Assembly: GCF_030433685.1 (NCBI RefSeq)
Contig: NZ_JAROCF010000001.1
Span: 310,001-374,000 of the forward strand
Direction: 5' to 3'
Origin: Leifsonia williamsii
GTDB lineage: Bacteria; Actinomycetota; Actinomycetes; Actinomycetales; Microbacteriaceae
Length of the DNA stretch: 64,000 nucleotides
The notes beneath the pieces are model-generated. The model did no database searches. It was not told the DNA's origin and was given only the letters and a program-made list of their open reading frames with translations. Of the stretch, positions 23,462 through 36,496 are shown piece by piece. Position 1 is the first letter of the stretch. Each line of letters starts with the position of its first letter. The position numbers were made by a program, and so were the translations under genes.

Positions 23462-26400
23462 TCAGCTCTCCTGGGGCCGGCGGCGGAGCATCAGGACGAG
23501 TCCACCGATCAGCAGGAGGCTGAGGGCGCCGAGGCCGATGGGGAGGGCATCCTGACCGGTGCGGGCCAGGGTCTCCCCGAGATCCGGCGTTTCCGCCGCG
23601 GGTGCCAGCTGCTGCGGAACCTGGACGTTCACCGTGTTGCTGCCACCGTCGACGGTTTTACCGCCACCGGTGCCGTGCGCCCACGCCGTGTTCTCCACAG
23701 TGCCCCGCTGAATGTTCTCCGCGGTGAGGGCGTAGGTCGCCGTGGCCGTGACCGCCTGCCCGGGTTCGAGGTGTCCGGGCGTGCCGGGCCAGTCGCCGAA
23801 CGCGATCGGGCTGACGCCGGGGAGCGGATCGCTGATGCTGACGCTATCGAGCGGGACCGACCCGGTGTTCGTCACCACGAAGGTGAACAGCACCTCATCA
23901 CCGACCTGGCCCAGCGATCCCGGAGCCAGCGAGCCGGACTTCGTGATGCCGATGGCCGGTTCCCCGCTCTGGGGCTCCTCGACGTGCGGAAGCGGGACCG
24001 TGGCAGGGGTGTCGGGGGTGGTGACATCGTCACCGCCCGGCGTGCGACCCTTCGCGATCGCGACGTTCGACACCGCCCCCGCCGCAACATCGGCGGTGGT
24101 GATGATGTAGGCCGCGGTCGCTGTGGCGGTCTGCCCCGGCGCGAGCACGGACGTCGCACCCGGCCAGGTGTACTCGATCCCGCTCAGCCCAGCCAACCGG
24201 TCGCTGATGCTCACCCCGGTGAGGGTGACACCGCCGGTGTTCGTCACCGAGAAGGTGTAGTTCACCGCGTCCCCGGCAGCACCCTCGCCGGGCTGTGCCA
24301 GGGTGGCCGTCTTGACCACGCTCAGACCCGGTGTCGGGTTCAGCGGCACCACGGCCTCCGCGGGCGGAGCGTCCGTCGTGTCGCCGCCGGGCGTGGTGCC
24401 GGTCGCGGTTGCGACGTTCCCGACCGACCCGGCATCCACATCCGCCTGCGTGATCGTGTACGACGCGGTCGCGGTCGCCGCCTGTCCCGGCGCGAGCACC
24501 CCGGCCTCGGCGGGCCAGCTGTACTCGGGCGACGACAGGCCGGCCAGGCGGTCAGCGACGGTCACCTTCGACAGGGTGACACCACCACTGTTGGTCATCG
24601 TGAAGGTGTAGGTCACCACATCCCCGGCAGCACCGGTCGCGCCCGACGCGAGGGCCGCCTTCTTCACCACGGTCAGCCCCGGCGCCGGGTTCAGCGGCAC
24701 CACCGACTCCCCCGGCCCGCTCGGCACGGTCTCACCACCGGGCGTCTTCCCGGTCGCGAGGGCCGTGTTCGCCACCGATCCGGCATCCACATCCGCCTGC
24801 GTGATCACGTAGGACGCGGTCGCGGTCACCACCTGACCAGGAGCCAGGACACCGGCGGCACCGGGCCACGCGTAGCTGATTCCGGACAGCCCGGTCAGCT
24901 GGTCCTCGATGGTGACATCCGACTCGGTGACCGTGCCGGTGTTCGTCACCGTGAAGGTGTACTCGACACGATCACCGGCGACACCCTTCGCCCCCGCGAC
25001 CAGGCCACCCTGCTTCACCATGCTGAGCCCCGGAGCCGGAGTCAACGGCACCACGGAGGTGCCCGGGTCACTGGGAACCAGGTCACCGTCCGGGTCGGTC
25101 CCCGTAGCCGTGGCCACATTCGCCACCGAACCCGCATCCACATCCGCCTGCTTCAACGTGTACGACGCCGTCGCAGTGACGGACTGCCCCGGGGTAAGGG
25201 TGCCGGCGACACCCGGCCAGCTGTACGCTACCTTCGACAGGCCGGCCAGCTGGTCGGTGATCGTCACACGCGTCAGAGTGACGGTGCCCGTGTTGGTCGC
25301 CGTGAACGTGTAGTTCACCGTGTCACCCGCCTTGCCCGTCGCGCCCGGTGCGAGCGCGCCCTTCTTGGTGATGTCGAGCGCGGACGTCCCGTCGACCGGC
25401 ACCACGGCCTCCGCCGGAGGAGCGTCGACGTTCGAGCCGTCGGGCGCCTCACCGGTCGCCGTGGCGACGTTCTTGACGCGTCCCGCGTCGACATCCGCCT
25501 GCGTCAGCGCGTAGGTCGCCGTGGCCTTCGCGCTCTGGCCGGGGGCCAGGACGCCGGCCGCACCGGGCCATGCGTAGGCGATCGTCGACAGGCCGACGAG
25601 CTGGTCGTCGATGGTGACGCCGGTCGCCGTGACGGTACCGGTGTTGGTGATCGTGAAGCCGAAGTTCACGGTGTCACCGGCCTTACCGGTCGCACCGGCC
25701 GCAAGCGCGCCCGTCTTGGCGAGGCTCAGCGCCGGAGCCGGAGCCACCGGAACGATGACCTCGGCGGGCGGCGTCTCCAGATTCGAGCCGTCCGGGTTCC
25801 CACCCTTCGCGATCGCGACGTTCCGCACCGAGCCCGCATCGACATCGGCCTGCGTCAGCACGTAGGTCGCCGTCGCCGTGGCCTTCTGCCCCGGCGCGAG
25901 GGTGCCTGCGGCACCCGGCCACGTGTAGCTGATCGTGGACAGGCCAGCCAACTGGTCGCTGATCGACACACCCGTCGCGGTCTTGGCGCCGGTGTTCGTC
26001 ACCGCGAAGGTGAAGTTCACCGTGTCACCAGCCTTGCCGGTCGCGCCCGTAGCGAGTGCACCCGTCTTGACCAGCGTCAGAGCCGGCTTGCCGTCCACCG
26101 GGACGATGACCTCCGCCGGCGGGGTGTCGACCTCCGACCCGTCCGGGTTCTTACCCGTCGCGGTCGCGACGTTCTTGACCGAACCGGCATCCGCGTCGGC
26201 CTGCGTCAGTACGTAGGTCGCCGTAGCGGTGACCTTCTGCCCCGGAGCAAGCGTTCCCGCAGCACCCGGCCAGGTGTAGGCGATCGTGGACAGGCCGGTC
26301 AGCTGGTCGGCGATCGACACGCCCGTAGCGGTGGTGGCGCCGGTGTTGGTCACCGTGAAGGTGAAGTTCACCGTGTCACCCGCCTTGCCGGTCGCACCGG

Positions 26401-29400
26401 CCGCGAGCGCACCCGCCTTGACGAGGGTGAGGGCCGGCGTGCCATCGAGCGGCACCGTGGTCTCCGCCGGCGGGGTGTCGACGGTCGAGCCGTCCGGGTT
26501 CTTCCCCGACGCGGTCGCGATGTTGGTCACCGAGCCCGCATCCACATCCGACTGCTTCAGCGTGTACGTCGCGGTCGCGGTCGCAGACTGCCCCGGAGCA
26601 AGGACTCCGGCAGCCGCCGGCCACGAGTACGTGATCGTCGACAGGCCAGTCAGCTGGTCCATGATCGACACACTCTTCGCCGTCTTGGCACCGGTGTTGG
26701 TCACCGTGAAGGTGAAGTTCACCGTGTCACCCGCCTTGCCGGTCGCACCGGCCGCGAGCGCACCCGTCTTCACGAGCGTGAGGGCAGGCTTGCCGTCCAG
26801 CGGCACCGTCGTCTCCGCCGGCGGGGTGTCGACATTCGAACCGTCCGGGTTCTTCCCCGACGCCGTCGCGATATTGGTCACCGAACCGGCATCCACATCC
26901 GCCTGCTTGAGCGTGTAGGTCGCCGTCGCGGTCGCGGACTGCCCCGGAGCCAGCGTGCCCGCAGCGCCCGGCCACGTGTACGCGATCCCGGACAGACCCG
27001 CCAGCTGGTCGGCGATCGTCACACCCGTTGCCGTCTTGCCACCGGTGTTGGTCACCGTGAACGAGAAGTTCACCGTGTCGCCGGCCTTGCCGGTCGCACC
27101 GGCTGCGAGCGCGCCCGTCTTCACCAGCGCGAGTGCGGGCCTGCCGTCCAGCGGAACGATGGCCTCGGATGGCGGGGTGTCGACGTTGGAGCCGTCCGGG
27201 TTCTTACCCGTGGCGGTCGCGACATTCTTCACCGAGCCCGCATCGACGTCGGCCTGCGTCAGCGTGTAGGTCGCCGTTGCGGTCGCCTTCTGCCCCGGCG
27301 TCAACGTTCCTGCAGCGCCCGGCCAGGTGTAGGTGATCGAAGACAAGCCGGCGAGCTCGTCGGCGATCGAGACGCTGGTCGCCGTTGTGGCGCCGTTGTT
27401 CGTGACGGTGAAGGAGAAGTTCACCGTGTCGCCGGCCTTCCCGGTCGCACCGGCCGCGAGCGCGCCCGTCTTCACCAGGGCAAGGGCGGGAGCTCCGTCC
27501 AGCGGGACCTCCGCCTCGGACGGCGGGCTGTCCACGGTGGAGCCCTCGGGGTCCTTGCCCGTCGCCGTGGCGACGTTCTTCACGGAGCCCGCGTCGACAT
27601 CGGCTTGGGTCAGCGCGTAGGTCGCCGTCGCCGTGACTTTCTGGCCCGGAGCCAGCGTGCCCGCAGCACCCGGCCACGTGTACGTGATCGCGGACAGACC
27701 GGTCAGCTGGTCGACGATGGACACACCCGTCGCCGTCTGCGCGCCGTTGTTGGTGACGGTGAAGGAGAAGTTGACCGTGTCGCCGGCCTTGCCGGTCGCA
27801 CCCGAGGCGAGCGCACCCGTCTTCACCAGCGTCAGGGCCGGCTTGCCGTCCAGCGGTACGGTCACCTGGGCCGGGCCGCTCGGGATGGTGGAGCCGTCCG
27901 GGGCCTTACCGGTCGCGGTCGCGACGTTGACCACCGAACCCGCATCGACGTCGGCCTGCTTCAGCTTGTAGGTCGCTGTCGCGGTCGCCTGCTGCCCAGG
28001 GGTCAGCACCCCGGCAGCAGCCGGCCAGGTGTACGTGATGGTCGACAGCCCGGCGAGCTGATCGGCGATCACGACTCCCGTCGCCGTGACAGCGCCGGTG
28101 TTGGTGACGGTGAAGGAGAAGTCGACCGTGTCGCCGGCCTTCCCGGTGGCACCGGCGGCAAGCGCACCCGTCTTCTGCAGTGCGATCGCCGGCCTGCCGT
28201 CGAGGGGAACCTCCGCCTCCGACGGCGGCGTCTCGACGTCGGAACCGTCGGGGTTGGTGCCCTTCGCGATCGCGACGTTCTTCACCGAGCCCGCATCGAG
28301 GTCGGCCTGCGTCAGCGTGTAGGTCGCCGTCGCCGTGACCTTCTGCCCCGGAGCCAGCGTGCCTGCGGCACCCGGCCACGTGTACGTGATCGCGGACAGA
28401 CCTGTCAGCTGGTCGTCGATGGACACACCGGTCGCCGTCTTGGCTCCGGTGTTGGTGACGGTGAATGCGAAGTTCACCGTGTCGCCCGTCTTCCCGGTCG
28501 CGCCAGGAGCGAGGGCACCCGTCTTCACCAGCGTGAGGGCGGGCTGGCCGCCGAGCGGGACCTCCGCCTCGGCCGGCGGAGCCTGCACGGGCGTACCGTC
28601 GAGCGTCGTGCCCGCGGCCGTCGCCACGTTCGTGACCGAGCCGGCATCGACGTCCGCCTGCGTCAGCTTGTAGGTCGCCGTCGCGGTGGCCTTCTGGCCC
28701 GGGGCCAGTGTGCCCGCAGCACCCGGCCACGCGTACGTGATCGCGGAGAGCCCGGCCAGCTGGTCGTCGATGGTCACGCTCTTCGCCGTCACGGCACCCG
28801 TGTTGGTCACCGTGAAGGAGAAGTCGACCGTGTCACCGGCCTTCCCGGCCGCGCCCGAAGCGAGCGCTCCCGTCTTGGTCAGAGCGAGGCTCGGCGCGCC
28901 GTCGACAGGGACGACGACCTCGGCGGGCGGCGCGTCGACGTTCGAACCGTTCGGGTCCTTGCCGGTCGCCGTCGCGACGTTCTTCACGGAACCCGCGTCC
29001 ACATCGGCCTGCGTGAGTGTGTAGGTCGCCGTCGCCGAGGCCTTCTGGCCCGGAGCGAGCGTGCCCACGGCGCCCGGCCACGTGTACGTGATCGCGGAGA
29101 GCCCGGCCAGCTGGTCGGCGATCGAAACGCCGGTGACCGTCTGAGCACCCGAGTTGGTCACGGTGAAGGCGAAGGCGACCTTGTCGCCGGCCTTACCAGT
29201 TGCCCCGGCAGCAAGCGCACCCGTCTTCTCGAGCGTCAGCGCGGGCCGGCCGTCCAGCGGGACGGTGGCCTGGGCAGGCCCGGTGGGGACGGTGGATCCG
29301 TCCGGAGCCTTGCCGGTGGCCGTGGCCACGTTCACGACCGAGCCTGCATCGACGTCGGCCTGCTTCAGCGTGTAGGTCGCCGTCGCTGTCGCCGCCTGGC

Positions 29401-32400
29401 CCGGGGCGAGCAGTCCCACCACGGACGGCCACGTGTACGTCAGGGCGGACACGCCGGACAGCTGATCCGCGATCGAGACGGCCGTCGCAGTCACGTTGCC
29501 GGTGTTGGTGACCGTGAAGGTGAAGTTCACGGTGTCACCTGCCTTGCCGGTCGCGCCGGCAGCGAGCGCACCGGTCTTCGTCAGCGTGAGCGCGGGCTTC
29601 GGGGTCACCGGCACCTTCGCCTGGGCGGGGGCACCGTCGACCGGTGACCCGTTCGGGGCGGTCGCGTGCGGCACGGCCACGTTCGTCACCGACCCGGCGT
29701 CCACATCCGCCTGGGTCAGCGCGTAGGTCGCGGTCGCGGTGGCCTTCTGACCCGGTGTCAGGACGCCGGCCGCAGCGGGCCAGGTGTAGGCGAGCGCGGA
29801 GACACCAGGCAGCTGATCGGTGATCGCGGCCCCTGTGAGGGTCTGCGCGCCGGTGTTGGTGAGCTGGAAGGTGAAATCGACCCGGTCGCCGGCCTTACCC
29901 GTGGCGCCTGCGCCGAGCGCGCCCGTCTTCGTGAGCGCGATCGACGGCGTCGCGCCGGGGAGGGGGACCTCGACCTGGGCAGGGCCACCGTTGACGGGGG
30001 AGCCGTCCGGGGCCTTGCCCGAGACCGTGGCGACGTTGGTGACCTTTCCGGAATCGACATCCGCCTGGGTCAGCGTGTAGGTCGCGGTCGCGGTGGCGAC
30101 CTGGCCGGGCTTGAGCACCCCGGCGGCTGCGGGCCAGGTGTAGGTGGGGGTGGAGACACCGGCCAGCTGGTCGGTGATCTGGACACCGGTGACGGTGACC
30201 GCGCCGGTGTTGGTGACCGTGAAGGTGAAGTTCACCTTGTCACCGGCCTTGCCGGTTGCGCCGGCCGCGAGGCTGCCCGCCTTGGTGATCCCGAGGCCCG
30301 GGGTCGCGCTCAGCGGCACACTCGCGGCCGCCGGGTTGCTGGGAACCGTGGAGCCGGAGGGGGTCGAACCGGTCGCGGTGGCCACGTTGTCGACCTTGCC
30401 CGCGTCGGCGTCGGCCTGCGTGACCGTGTAGGTGGCGGTGGCGGTGACCTTCTGCCCAGGGGCGAGGGTTCCCGCGGTTGCCGGCCACGCGTATGTCAGC
30501 GCGGACAGGCCCGGCAACGGGTCGCTGATCGTCACATTCCGCAGCGTGGTCTGACCCGTGTTCTGCGCGGTGAACGTGTACGTGATGTTGTCGCCGGCGA
30601 CACCCGTCGCGCCTGCCCCCAGGGCGCCCGTCTTCGTCAGGGCGAGCTTCGCATCCTGCGCCAGCGGCACCGTCGCCTGCGCCGGACCGTCCGTGACGGG
30701 CTTCCCGGTCGGGTCGGTCCCGGCCACCGTGGCCTGGTTCGTCACCGCGCCGGCGTCGACATCGGACTGCTTCACCGTGTACGTCGCCGTTCCGGTGACG
30801 GTCTGGTTCGGCTTGAGCACACCCGCGGAGGCCGGCCAGGTGTAGACGATGCTGCTGATCCCCGGCAGCTGGTCGCTGATCGACACGGCGGAGATCGTCA
30901 CGTTGCCGGTGTTCTTCACGGAGAAGCTGAACTGGACCGTGTCACCCGCCTTCCCCGTCGCGCCGGCCGTAAGGGCACCGGTCTTGGTGATGGTGAGCTT
31001 GGGGGTCGTCGTGAGCGGCACGACCGCGTTCGCGGGGTCGCTCGTGGTCGGATCCCCGTTGGGCTGCACACCGGTCGCCGTTGCCGTGTTCGCGACGGAA
31101 CCTGCGTCGAGGTCGGACTGCTTCAACGTGTACGACGCGGTCGCGGTGGCCTGCTCGTTCGGAGCGAGGACGCCGGGGGCGCCGGGCCACTGGTAGACGG
31201 GAGCGGTCATGCCGGCCATCTGGTCCGCGAGCGTCACCGAGGAGAGGGTGAGGCCGCCGACGTTCTTGACGGTGAAGGTGTAGTCGACCACATCGCCGAC
31301 CGCACCCGTCGCTCCCGGGTGCAGCGCAGCGGCCTTGGTCAGCGCGAGCTTCCCGGCAGCGCCCAGCGGCACCTCGGCCGAGGACTCGTTGCTGTCCACC
31401 TGCGAACGCGTGAGGAGGTCGCCGTGCGCGATCGCGGTGTTCCAGATTCCGCCCGCATCCACATCGGACTGCTTGATCACATACGTGGCCGTCGCGACCA
31501 CCGTCTCCCCCGGAGCGAGCACACCGGCGGTGCCCGGCCAGGCGTAGCTCATCGGCGACAGGTCCTCGAGGGGGTCGACCACGACGACGTTGCGCAGGGT
31601 GAGGACACCGGTGTTGGTGACCGTGAACTTGTAAGTGACCACGTCTCCGGCCGCCCCACCCGTGGTGGCCGCGACCTTCTTCACCAGATGCAGCGCCGGC
31701 GTCTGGCCCAGCTGCACCGTCGCGGACGCCTTGCCGCCGTCAACCGGCTTCCCGGTCAGCGTGGTGCCCGCGGAGGACGCGGTGTTGGCGATCGACCCGG
31801 CGGACACGTCCGCCTGCGTCACCGTGTACGTCGCGGTCGCGGTCACCTTCTGGCCGGGGGCCAGCGTGCCCGGCGTCCCCGGCCACGTGTACGTCAACGC
31901 CGACATACCCGGCAGCGGGTCCGTGATCACCACATTCGTCAACGTGATCGGCCCCGTATTCGTCGAGCTGAACGTGTAGTTCACCGTGTCACCGACCCGG
32001 CCCACCTGGCCGGAGCCCAGCGCCGCAGCCTTCGTGATGTTCAACGCACCACGCGTATCCAGCGTCACCGTCGCCTGCGCATCATTCGACTTCACCGGCG
32101 CACCGGCCGGCGTGCGACCATTCGCGGTCGCGATGTTCGAGACGGCACCCGCATCCACGTCAGCCTGCGTGAGCGTGTAGGTGGCGGTCGCAGTCGCCCG
32201 CTCGCCGGGAAGGAGGACACCCACAGCACCCGGCCACTGGTACGTCAGTGCACTCATCCCCGGGAGGTTGTCCGTGATCACCGTGTTCGAGACGGTGACG
32301 CGACCCGTGTTGATCACGGTGAAGGAGTACTGGACCTTGTCGCCGGCGACCCCGGAGGAGCCGGCGGCGAGCGCGGCGTTCTTGGTCAACGTCAACTCCG

Positions 32401-34732
32401 GCGCCACCGACAACGGCACGGTCGCCTGCGCCGGCCCGGCGTTCACCGGAGACCCATTCGGCGCCACACTCGTCGCGGTCGCGACATTGTTCACCGAACC
32501 CGAGTCAAGGTCCTTCTGGGCAACGGTGTAGAAAGCGGTGGCAGTCACCGACTGACCCGGCATCAGGATCCCCGCCGTCCCCGGCCACTGGTAAGCCAGC
32601 GCGCTCATCCCGGCCAACTGGTCCTGAATCGTGACATTGCTCAACGTCTGATTGCCGATATTGGTCGCGACGAACGTGTACTCCACACGGTCACCCACGA
32701 CACCCTGCGCACCCGCCGCAAGCTTCGCCGTCTTCGTGATCGAGAGCGCAGGGCGAGGAGACAGCGGGATGGACACGGAGGCCCTGCCGCCGTCGACCGC
32801 GGCCCCGCCCGGCGTCGTACCGGCCGACGAGGCCGTGTTGTTGACGACTCCGGCATCGATGTCGGCCTGAGTGATGGCATAGGTGGCCGTCGCTGTGACC
32901 TTCTGGCCCGGCGTCAGGACGCCCACAGCACCCGGCCACTGGTAGCTGAGCGGAGAGAGTCCGGCGTGCGGGTCGGTGATGGCGACGTTGTGGAGAGTCA
33001 CGTCGCCGAGGTTGGTGGCGCTGAAGGTGTACGTGATCCGGTCTCCGGCGACTCCTGTGGCGCCCGCCGCCAGCGTGCCGTTCTTGGTGACGTTCAGCGC
33101 GGCCCTGGGGTTCAGGGTGACGGTCGCGGGTGCGCGGCCGCCGTCGACCGTGCTGTTGTCCGGCGCCTTACCCGTGGCCGTCGCGACGTTGGAGACGGCG
33201 CCGGCGTCGACATCGGCTTGCGTCAGGCGGTAGGTGGCCGTCGCGGTCACCGACTGCCCGGCCTGCAGCACACCGGCCGCACCCGGCCAGGCGTAGCTCA
33301 GGCCCGAAAGCCCGGGCAGCGGGTCGTTGATGGTGACGCCGGTCAGCGTCACGTTGCCCGTATTGGTCGCCGTGAACGTGTAGTTCACGATGTCACCGGC
33401 CTTGCCGGTCGCGCCCGGCGCCAACGCGGCCTTCTTCGCGATGGTGAGCTTCGCGCTCTGCACCACCGTGGTGACCGTGGTGGAGGTGTTGTTGCCGGTG
33501 TTGGAGTCGATGTCGACTCCAGCCACGGTCGCCGTGTTGGTGATCGTCGTGCCGACGCCCGTCGGTGCGGTCGCCGTCAGGACGATGGGCGTCGAGGTCT
33601 GGCCGGGAGCCAGGACGGTCTGGTGCGCTGCTGCCGAATCGCTGCAGCTGAGGTCGGCGACGGTCGAGACGGATGGATCGGTCGTGGCCGAACACCCCGG
33701 TGGCACGATCGAGCAGACGAGATCCCTCCCGGACAGCGTGCAGCCCTGGGGGGCCGAGGCGATCTGGGCGTTGGTCACATTGGCCGGCACCGCGTCCTTC
33801 ACGACGAAGCCGTGCGAGTTCATCGAGCCGGCGTTGGTGACGGCGATGTTCCACGTGATGGTGCCGTTGGGGTCGGCGGTGGCCGGCGCGGTCTTCTTCA
33901 CGGAGAGGTCGGTGACGGGCACCATGACGCGGAGGCCGAACGCGGCGGGAGCGGCCATCAGCGGGCAGAACGTGGAGGTCCAGGGGACGATGATCGCGTT
34001 GCGCTGGTAGAGCGTGAAGGTGAAGCTCTGGATGACACCCTTGAGCTGCAGGACGGCACCGGAGCCCCCGCCGAGCGGGTCGCAGGGGTTGGAGTTGACG
34101 GTGCTCTGGGACACCGTCCAGGACATCGGTGACGAGTGCACGTACGGGCCGGACGGCTCGGTGAGCGTGGAGAAGTCGTTCGAGGTGGCGCTCCGGCCGT
34201 TGATGGAGGACAGCGTGGTGTCCGTCCAGCCGAGGATGCAGCCCTTCGAGGTCGCCTCGGAGACCGAGTAGTACGTCGAGCTCTGCATGGCGAACGGCAC
34301 GACGGGGTCCACCACGGGCTGACCGAAGCTCACCGTGTAGGTGTACGTGTCACAGGTGTTGATCTGATAGCGCGACTTGCCGGAGACACACGGCGCCGTG
34401 CTCGTGCTGACCGCGCTCATGCTGGAGACCGTGCGGTTCGAGTCGCCCAGGCTCATCTGCTGCTTGGAGGAGCTCACGGTCAGCGTCGCCCCGGGCAGCG
34501 AGGAGAAGTTGCCGGGCAGCGACGCCGTCGCTCGCGACGAGCTGGACTGCGACCAGACCAGCTCCGGCAGATTCGATGCGGCCGAAGCCGCCCCGGCCGG
34601 CACCAGCACGGAGAACAGGAGGGCGAGCACCGTCACCACGGCGACGATCGGCGTCCTCCAACGCGGAGTGCGCCCCTCGGTGTCGAACGCCGTGTGCGCG
34701 AGCGCGCCGCGCGCCTGCTGCGAGCCGTCCAT
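23462..34732 (-). CDS. Giant LARTG-anchored surface protein with 28 DUF11-type repeats
   Basis: A 3756-residue protein from ATG 34732, preceded by GGGAGGA. A Sec signal (about residues 28-52, ending GAASAASN) leads into a unique N-terminal domain of about 380 residues. One divergent DUF11-like unit follows, then 28 tandem units of about 117 residues with the pattern [20 protein letters not shown], FTVTNTGxxT, [14 protein letters not shown] and [18 protein letters not shown]. The C-terminus has LARTG at residue 3722, a hydrophobic helix and RRRPQES, a class E sortase signal. It probably forms a long rod holding the N-terminal head away from the wall, as in other repeat adhesins. A longer frame to 34906 puts over 50 residues before the signal and is rejected. 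Central units are the most alike. Confidence 0.9.
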   Translation of the reverse strand: MDGSQQARGALAHTAFDTEGRTPRWRTPIVAVVTVLALLFSVLVPAGAASAASNLPELVWSQSSSSRATASLPGNFSSLPGATLTVSSSKQQMSLGDSNRTVSSMSAVSTSTAPCVSGKSRYQINTCDTYTYTVSFGQPVVDPVVPFAMQSSTYYSVSEATSKGCILGWTDTTLSSINGRSATSNDFSTLTEPSGPYVHSSPMSWTVSQSTVNSNPCDPLGGGSGAVLQLKGVIQSFTFTLYQRNAIIVPWTSTFCPLMAAPAAFGLRVMVPVTDLSVKKTAPATADPNGTITWNIAVTNAGSMNSHGFVVKDAVPANVTNAQIASAPQGCTLSGRDLVCSIVPPGCSATTDPSVSTVADLSCSDSAAAHQTVLAPGQTSTPIVLTATAPTGVGTTITNTATVAGVDIDSNTGNNTSTTVTTVVQSAKLTIAKKAALAPGATGKAGDIVNYTFTATNTGNVTLTGVTINDPLPGLSGLSYAWPGAAGVLQAGQSVTATATYRLTQADVDAGAVSNVATATGKAPDNSTVDGGRAPATVTLNPRAALNVTKNGTLAAGATGVAGDRITYTFSATNLGDVTLHNVAITDPHAGLSPLSYQWPGAVGVLTPGQKVTATATYAITQADIDAGVVNNTASSAGTTPGGAAVDGGRASVSIPLSPRPALSITKTAKLAAGAQGVVGDRVEYTFVATNIGNQTLSNVTIQDQLAGMSALAYQWPGTAGILMPGQSVTATAFYTVAQKDLDSGSVNNVATATSVAPNGSPVNAGPAQATVPLSVAPELTLTKNAALAAGSSGVAGDKVQYSFTVINTGRVTVSNTVITDNLPGMSALTYQWPGAVGVLLPGERATATATYTLTQADVDAGAVSNIATANGRTPAGAPVKSNDAQATVTLDTRGALNITKAAALGSGQVGRVGDTVNYTFSSTNTGPITLTNVVITDPLPGMSALTYTWPGTPGTLAPGQKVTATATYTVTQADVSAGSIANTASSAGTTLTGKPVDGGKASATVQLGQTPALHLVKKVAATTGGAAGDVVTYKFTVTNTGVLTLRNVVVVDPLEDLSPMSYAWPGTAGVLAPGETVVATATYVIKQSDVDAGGIWNTAIAHGDLLTRSQVDSNESSAEVPLGAAGKLALTKAAALHPGATGAVGDVVDYTFTVKNVGGLTLSSVTLADQMAGMTAPVYQWPGAPGVLAPNEQATATASYTLKQSDLDAGSVANTATATGVQPNGDPTTSDPANAVVPLTTTPKLTITKTGALTAGATGKAGDTVQFSFSVKNTGNVTISAVSISDQLPGISSIVYTWPASAGVLKPNQTVTGTATYTVKQSDVDAGAVTNQATVAGTDPTGKPVTDGPAQATVPLAQDAKLALTKTGALGAGATGVAGDNITYTFTAQNTGQTTLRNVTISDPLPGLSALTYAWPATAGTLAPGQKVTATATYTVTQADADAGKVDNVATATGSTPSGSTVPSNPAAASVPLSATPGLGITKAGSLAAGATGKAGDKVNFTFTVTNTGAVTVTGVQITDQLAGVSTPTYTWPAAAGVLKPGQVATATATYTLTQADVDSGKVTNVATVSGKAPDGSPVNGGPAQVEVPLPGATPSIALTKTGALGAGATGKAGDRVDFTFQLTNTGAQTLTGAAITDQLPGVSALAYTWPAAAGVLTPGQKATATATYALTQADVDAGSVTNVAVPHATAPNGSPVDGAPAQAKVPVTPKPALTLTKTGALAAGATGKAGDTVNFTFTVTNTGNVTATAVSIADQLSGVSALTYTWPSVVGLLAPGQAATATATYTLKQADVDAGSVVNVATATGKAPDGSTVPTGPAQATVPLDGRPALTLEKTGALAAGATGKAGDKVAFAFTVTNSGAQTVTGVSIADQLAGLSAITYTWPGAVGTLAPGQKASATATYTLTQADVDAGSVKNVATATGKDPNGSNVDAPPAEVVVPVDGAPSLALTKTGALASGAAGKAGDTVDFSFTVTNTGAVTAKSVTIDDQLAGLSAITYAWPGAAGTLAPGQKATATATYKLTQADVDAGSVTNVATAAGTTLDGTPVQAPPAEAEVPLGGQPALTLVKTGALAPGATGKTGDTVNFAFTVTNTGAKTATGVSIDDQLTGLSAITYTWPGAAGTLAPGQKVTATATYTLTQADLDAGSVKNVAIAKGTNPDGSDVETPPSEAEVPLDGRPAIALQKTGALAAGATGKAGDTVDFSFTVTNTGAVTATGVVIADQLAGLSTITYTWPAAAGVLTPGQQATATATYKLKQADVDAGSVVNVATATGKAPDGSTIPSGPAQVTVPLDGKPALTLVKTGALASGATGKAGDTVNFSFTVTNNGAQTATGVSIVDQLTGLSAITYTWPGAAGTLAPGQKVTATATYALTQADVDAGSVKNVATATGKDPEGSTVDSPPSEAEVPLDGAPALALVKTGALAAGATGKAGDTVNFSFTVTNNGATTATSVSIADELAGLSSITYTWPGAAGTLTPGQKATATATYTLTQADVDAGSVKNVATATGKNPDGSNVDTPPSEAIVPLDGRPALALVKTGALAAGATGKAGDTVNFSFTVTNTGGKTATGVTIADQLAGLSGIAYTWPGAAGTLAPGQSATATATYTLKQADVDAGSVTNIATASGKNPDGSNVDTPPAETTVPLDGKPALTLVKTGALAAGATGKAGDTVNFTFTVTNTGAKTAKSVSIMDQLTGLSTITYSWPAAAGVLAPGQSATATATYTLKQSDVDAGSVTNIATASGKNPDGSTVDTPPAETTVPLDGTPALTLVKAGALAAGATGKAGDTVNFTFTVTNTGATTATGVSIADQLTGLSTIAYTWPGAAGTLAPGQKVTATATYVLTQADADAGSVKNVATATGKNPDGSEVDTPPAEVIVPVDGKPALTLVKTGALATGATGKAGDTVNFTFAVTNTGAKTATGVSISDQLAGLSTISYTWPGAAGTLAPGQKATATATYVLTQADVDAGSVRNVAIAKGGNPDGSNLETPPAEVIVPVAPAPALSLAKTGALAAGATGKAGDTVNFGFTITNTGTVTATGVTIDDQLVGLSTIAYAWPGAAGVLAPGQSAKATATYALTQADVDAGRVKNVATATGEAPDGSNVDAPPAEAVVPVDGTSALDITKKGALAPGATGKAGDTVNYTFTATNTGTVTLTRVTITDQLAGLSKVAYSWPGVAGTLTPGQSVTATASYTLKQADVDAGSVANVATATGTDPDGDLVPSDPGTSVVPLTPAPGLSMVKQGGLVAGAKGVAGDRVEYTFTVTNTGTVTESDVTIEDQLTGLSGISYAWPGAAGVLAPGQVVTATASYVITQADVDAGSVANTALATGKTPGGETVPSGPGESVVPLNPAPGLTVVKKAALASGATGAAGDVVTYTFTMTNSGGVTLSKVTVADRLAGLSSPEYSWPAEAGVLAPGQAATATASYTITQADVDAGSVGNVATATGTTPGGDTTDAPPAEAVVPLNPTPGLSVVKTATLAQPGEGAAGDAVNYTFSVTNTGGVTLTGVSISDRLAGLSGIEYTWPGATSVLAPGQTATATAAYIITTADVAAGAVSNVAIAKGRTPGGDDVTTPDTPATVPLPHVEEPQSGEPAIGITKSGSLAPGSLGQVGDEVLFTFVVTNTGSVPLDSVSISDPLPGVSPIAFGDWPGTPGHLEPGQAVTATATYALTAENIQRGTVENTAWAHGTGGGKTVDGGSNTVNVQVPQQLAPAAETPDLGETLARTGQDALPIGLGALSLLLIGGLVLMLRRRPQES
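23610..33456 (-). repeat. Array of 28 in-frame repeats of about 351 bases
   Basis: The coding repeat has a 351-base period (117 codons), confirmed by counting one unit in full; 28 units fill about 9.8 kb. Units in the middle of the protein (roughly units 12-24) share long identical stretches, while the first and last few are more divergent, which suggests recent expansion from the centre. The array should be unstable by recombination and difficult to assemble from short reads. Confidence 0.9.
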
Positions 34733-34889
34733 CTGTCCTCCCGGTGCCGTGCAGGAGGGCCCGCCGACGGCGCAGCTCTCCCCCTCAGAAATATGAAATG
34801 CAATCTGCAGAGTATCGAGTGCGACGGATGCAGAGGAATGCAAGTGGAGGAGTTGCGTGTGGCACGGCAGGCTTGCGTGCCGACACGCC

Positions 34890-34921
34890 GACGCGCCGCG
34901 GCACATCGGCCGCGGCGCGTC
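34890..34921 (-). terminator. Terminator hairpin after the amino-acid permease gene
   Basis: GACGCGCCGCGG at 34890-34901 pairs with CCGCGGCGCGTC at 34910-34921, a 12-base-pair stem with an eight-base loop, 43 bases past the permease stop. The rest of the 34733-34963 gap is AT-richer near 34790-34850 and probably carries the promoter of the giant surface gene, but no unambiguous promoter was found. Confidence 0.75.
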
Positions 34922-34963
34922 AGAATCGGGACGCTTCGTCCCCTGAATGGGTGTGGTCGAGAA

Positions 34964-36349
34964 TCAGTTGTGCGCGTACTCCTCGTCGCCGGCCTTCTCG
35001 CTGAAGTCCATGACAGGAGGGCGGCGGCGGAAGCCGCGCGTCAGCACCGCCAGGTAGACGACGCCGATGACGATCCACGAGATGCCGACGATGAAGGTGG
35101 TGGCCGTCAGCGACGTCCACAGCCACACCGTGAGCAGGAAGCCGATGGCCGGCAGCACGCCGTAGCGCACCCACTCCCCGGCGGACGGCCGCTCCCGCCC
35201 CTCCGCCGGGAAGAGGAAGGTCCGGATCACGGACAGGTTGACCATCGAGAAGGCGGCGAGGGCGCCGAACGAGATCATGGTCGCCGCGACGTCGAGCGTC
35301 AGGACCAGCGCCAGCAGGGACACGATGGAGACGACGAGCGCGGCGAACCACGGCGTCCGGAAGCGCGGGTGCAGCCTCCCGAACACCGCCGGCAGCACCC
35401 GGTCGCGACCCATCGAGTAGATGATGCGGGACACGCTGACCTGCGTGGTCATGCCCGAGCCGAAAGCGCCGACCACGTACACGGCGACGAAGAACGACGT
35501 GAGGAAGGTGCCGCCGACCTTCGCCATGAGGTCGACGCCGGCCGAGTCGACGTCCGCGAAGGCCCGCCAGTCCGGGTAGACGAGGGCGCCGAGCCAGGAG
35601 ACGACGATGAAGATCGCGCCGCCCACGAGCGTGGTGAGGAGGATGGCGCGGGGGATATCGCGCTTGGGGTTCTTCGCCTCCTCCGACAGCGTCGACACGG
35701 CGTCGAAGCCGAGGAACGACAGCGCGAGCACCGCTGCTCCGGCGAAGATCGGGCCGAGACCGCCGGATCCGGGGAGGAACGGCTCGATGAGGCTCGGGGT
35801 GTCGGCGGAGGGATTCGCCACCAGTTCCTTGATCGACAGCACGGCGAAGACGACCACCAGCAGGACGGACAGGGCGACGATCGCGACATTGAGCTTGTTG
35901 ACGAGGGTGATGCCGAGCACGTTGAAGAGCAGCACGAGCAGCAGCGCCGCGAGCGCGAACACCCACTGCGGCACCGCGGGGAACTGCGTGTTCAGGTAGA
36001 TGCCGATGAGCAGGAAGTTGATCATCGGGAGGAACAGGTAGTCGAGCATCAGCGTCCACCCGGTGAGGAAGCCGACGTGGCCGCCGAACGCCTGCTGCGT
36101 GTACGTGTACGCCGAGCCGGAGACCGGGTACCTCCGCGCCATCGCGCCGTAGCTCAGTGCGGTGAACAGCATGGCGACGAGCGCGACGACATAGGCCGAC
36201 GGGAGGTGATTGTCGGTGGTCTCGGTCACGATGCCGTACGTCGTGAACACGGTGACGGGCGCGAGATACGTCAGCCCGAAGAGGAGGAGCGCCGTGGGTC
36301 CGAGGGCGCGCTTGAGCCGTGGCGCCGTCGGGAGGTCGGTCTGAGTCAT
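34964..36349 (-). CDS. APC-family amino acid or amine permease
   Basis: A 461-residue integral membrane protein with about 12 hydrophobic segments. The first helix carries the APC signature FGLTYLAPVTVFTTYGIV, and an SGSAYTYTQQAFG segment follows helix 2. A DAVSTLSEEAKNPKRDIPRA loop after helix 6 is typical of the family. Closest in style are putrescine or amino-acid importers. It precedes a terminator and lies downstream of an amidohydrolase on the same strand, with 147 bases of repeats between them; a shared catabolic role is possible. Confidence 0.85.
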   Translation of the reverse strand: MTQTDLPTAPRLKRALGPTALLLFGLTYLAPVTVFTTYGIVTETTDNHLPSAYVVALVAMLFTALSYGAMARRYPVSGSAYTYTQQAFGGHVGFLTGWTLMLDYLFLPMINFLLIGIYLNTQFPAVPQWVFALAALLLVLLFNVLGITLVNKLNVAIVALSVLLVVVFAVLSIKELVANPSADTPSLIEPFLPGSGGLGPIFAGAAVLALSFLGFDAVSTLSEEAKNPKRDIPRAILLTTLVGGAIFIVVSWLGALVYPDWRAFADVDSAGVDLMAKVGGTFLTSFFVAVYVVGAFGSGMTTQVSVSRIIYSMGRDRVLPAVFGRLHPRFRTPWFAALVVSIVSLLALVLTLDVAATMISFGALAAFSMVNLSVIRTFLFPAEGRERPSAGEWVRYGVLPAIGFLLTVWLWTSLTATTFIVGISWIVIGVVYLAVLTRGFRRRPPVMDFSEKAGDEEYAHN

Positions 36350-36400
36350 GCGGTGGGGCCTCTCTGCGTGAGGTGGTGCATCGGGTCGGGGGAGGGTGGA

Positions 36401-36478
36401 GCCGATGGTGCGGTGGTGCAGGGGAGGTGGTGCCGGATGGTGCGGTGAAAGGAGGCGGTGCCGGATGGTGCGGTGAAA
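36401..36478. repeat. Short direct repeats between permease and amidohydrolase
   Basis: A 22-base unit beginning GGTGCCGGATGGTGCGGTG occurs at 36429-36450 and again at 36457-36478 (28-base period), with a partial copy at 36401-36415. The whole 36350-36496 gap is built of GGTG-rich variants. It is probably slippage-derived, and its length may vary between strains. Confidence 0.7.
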
Positions 36479-36496
36479 CGGAGGGGCGGCGGCCGG

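Noticed and set aside
23420..29647. A 2075-codon open frame on the plus strand opposite the giant repeat gene
   Set aside because: It is the mirror of the 351-base coding repeats; high GC and strict codon use remove stops on the opposite strand. Its translation is Arg/Gly-rich without domains, while the minus-strand frame has signal peptide, repeats and sorting signal.
23610..33456. The regular repeat array as a possible CRISPR or satellite
   Set aside because: The period is 351 bases, the repeats are coding and in frame, and there are no short repeats with unique spacers.
29666..34132. A 1488-codon plus-strand frame over the same array
   Set aside because: Same cause as above; no domain content and antisense to a well-supported gene.
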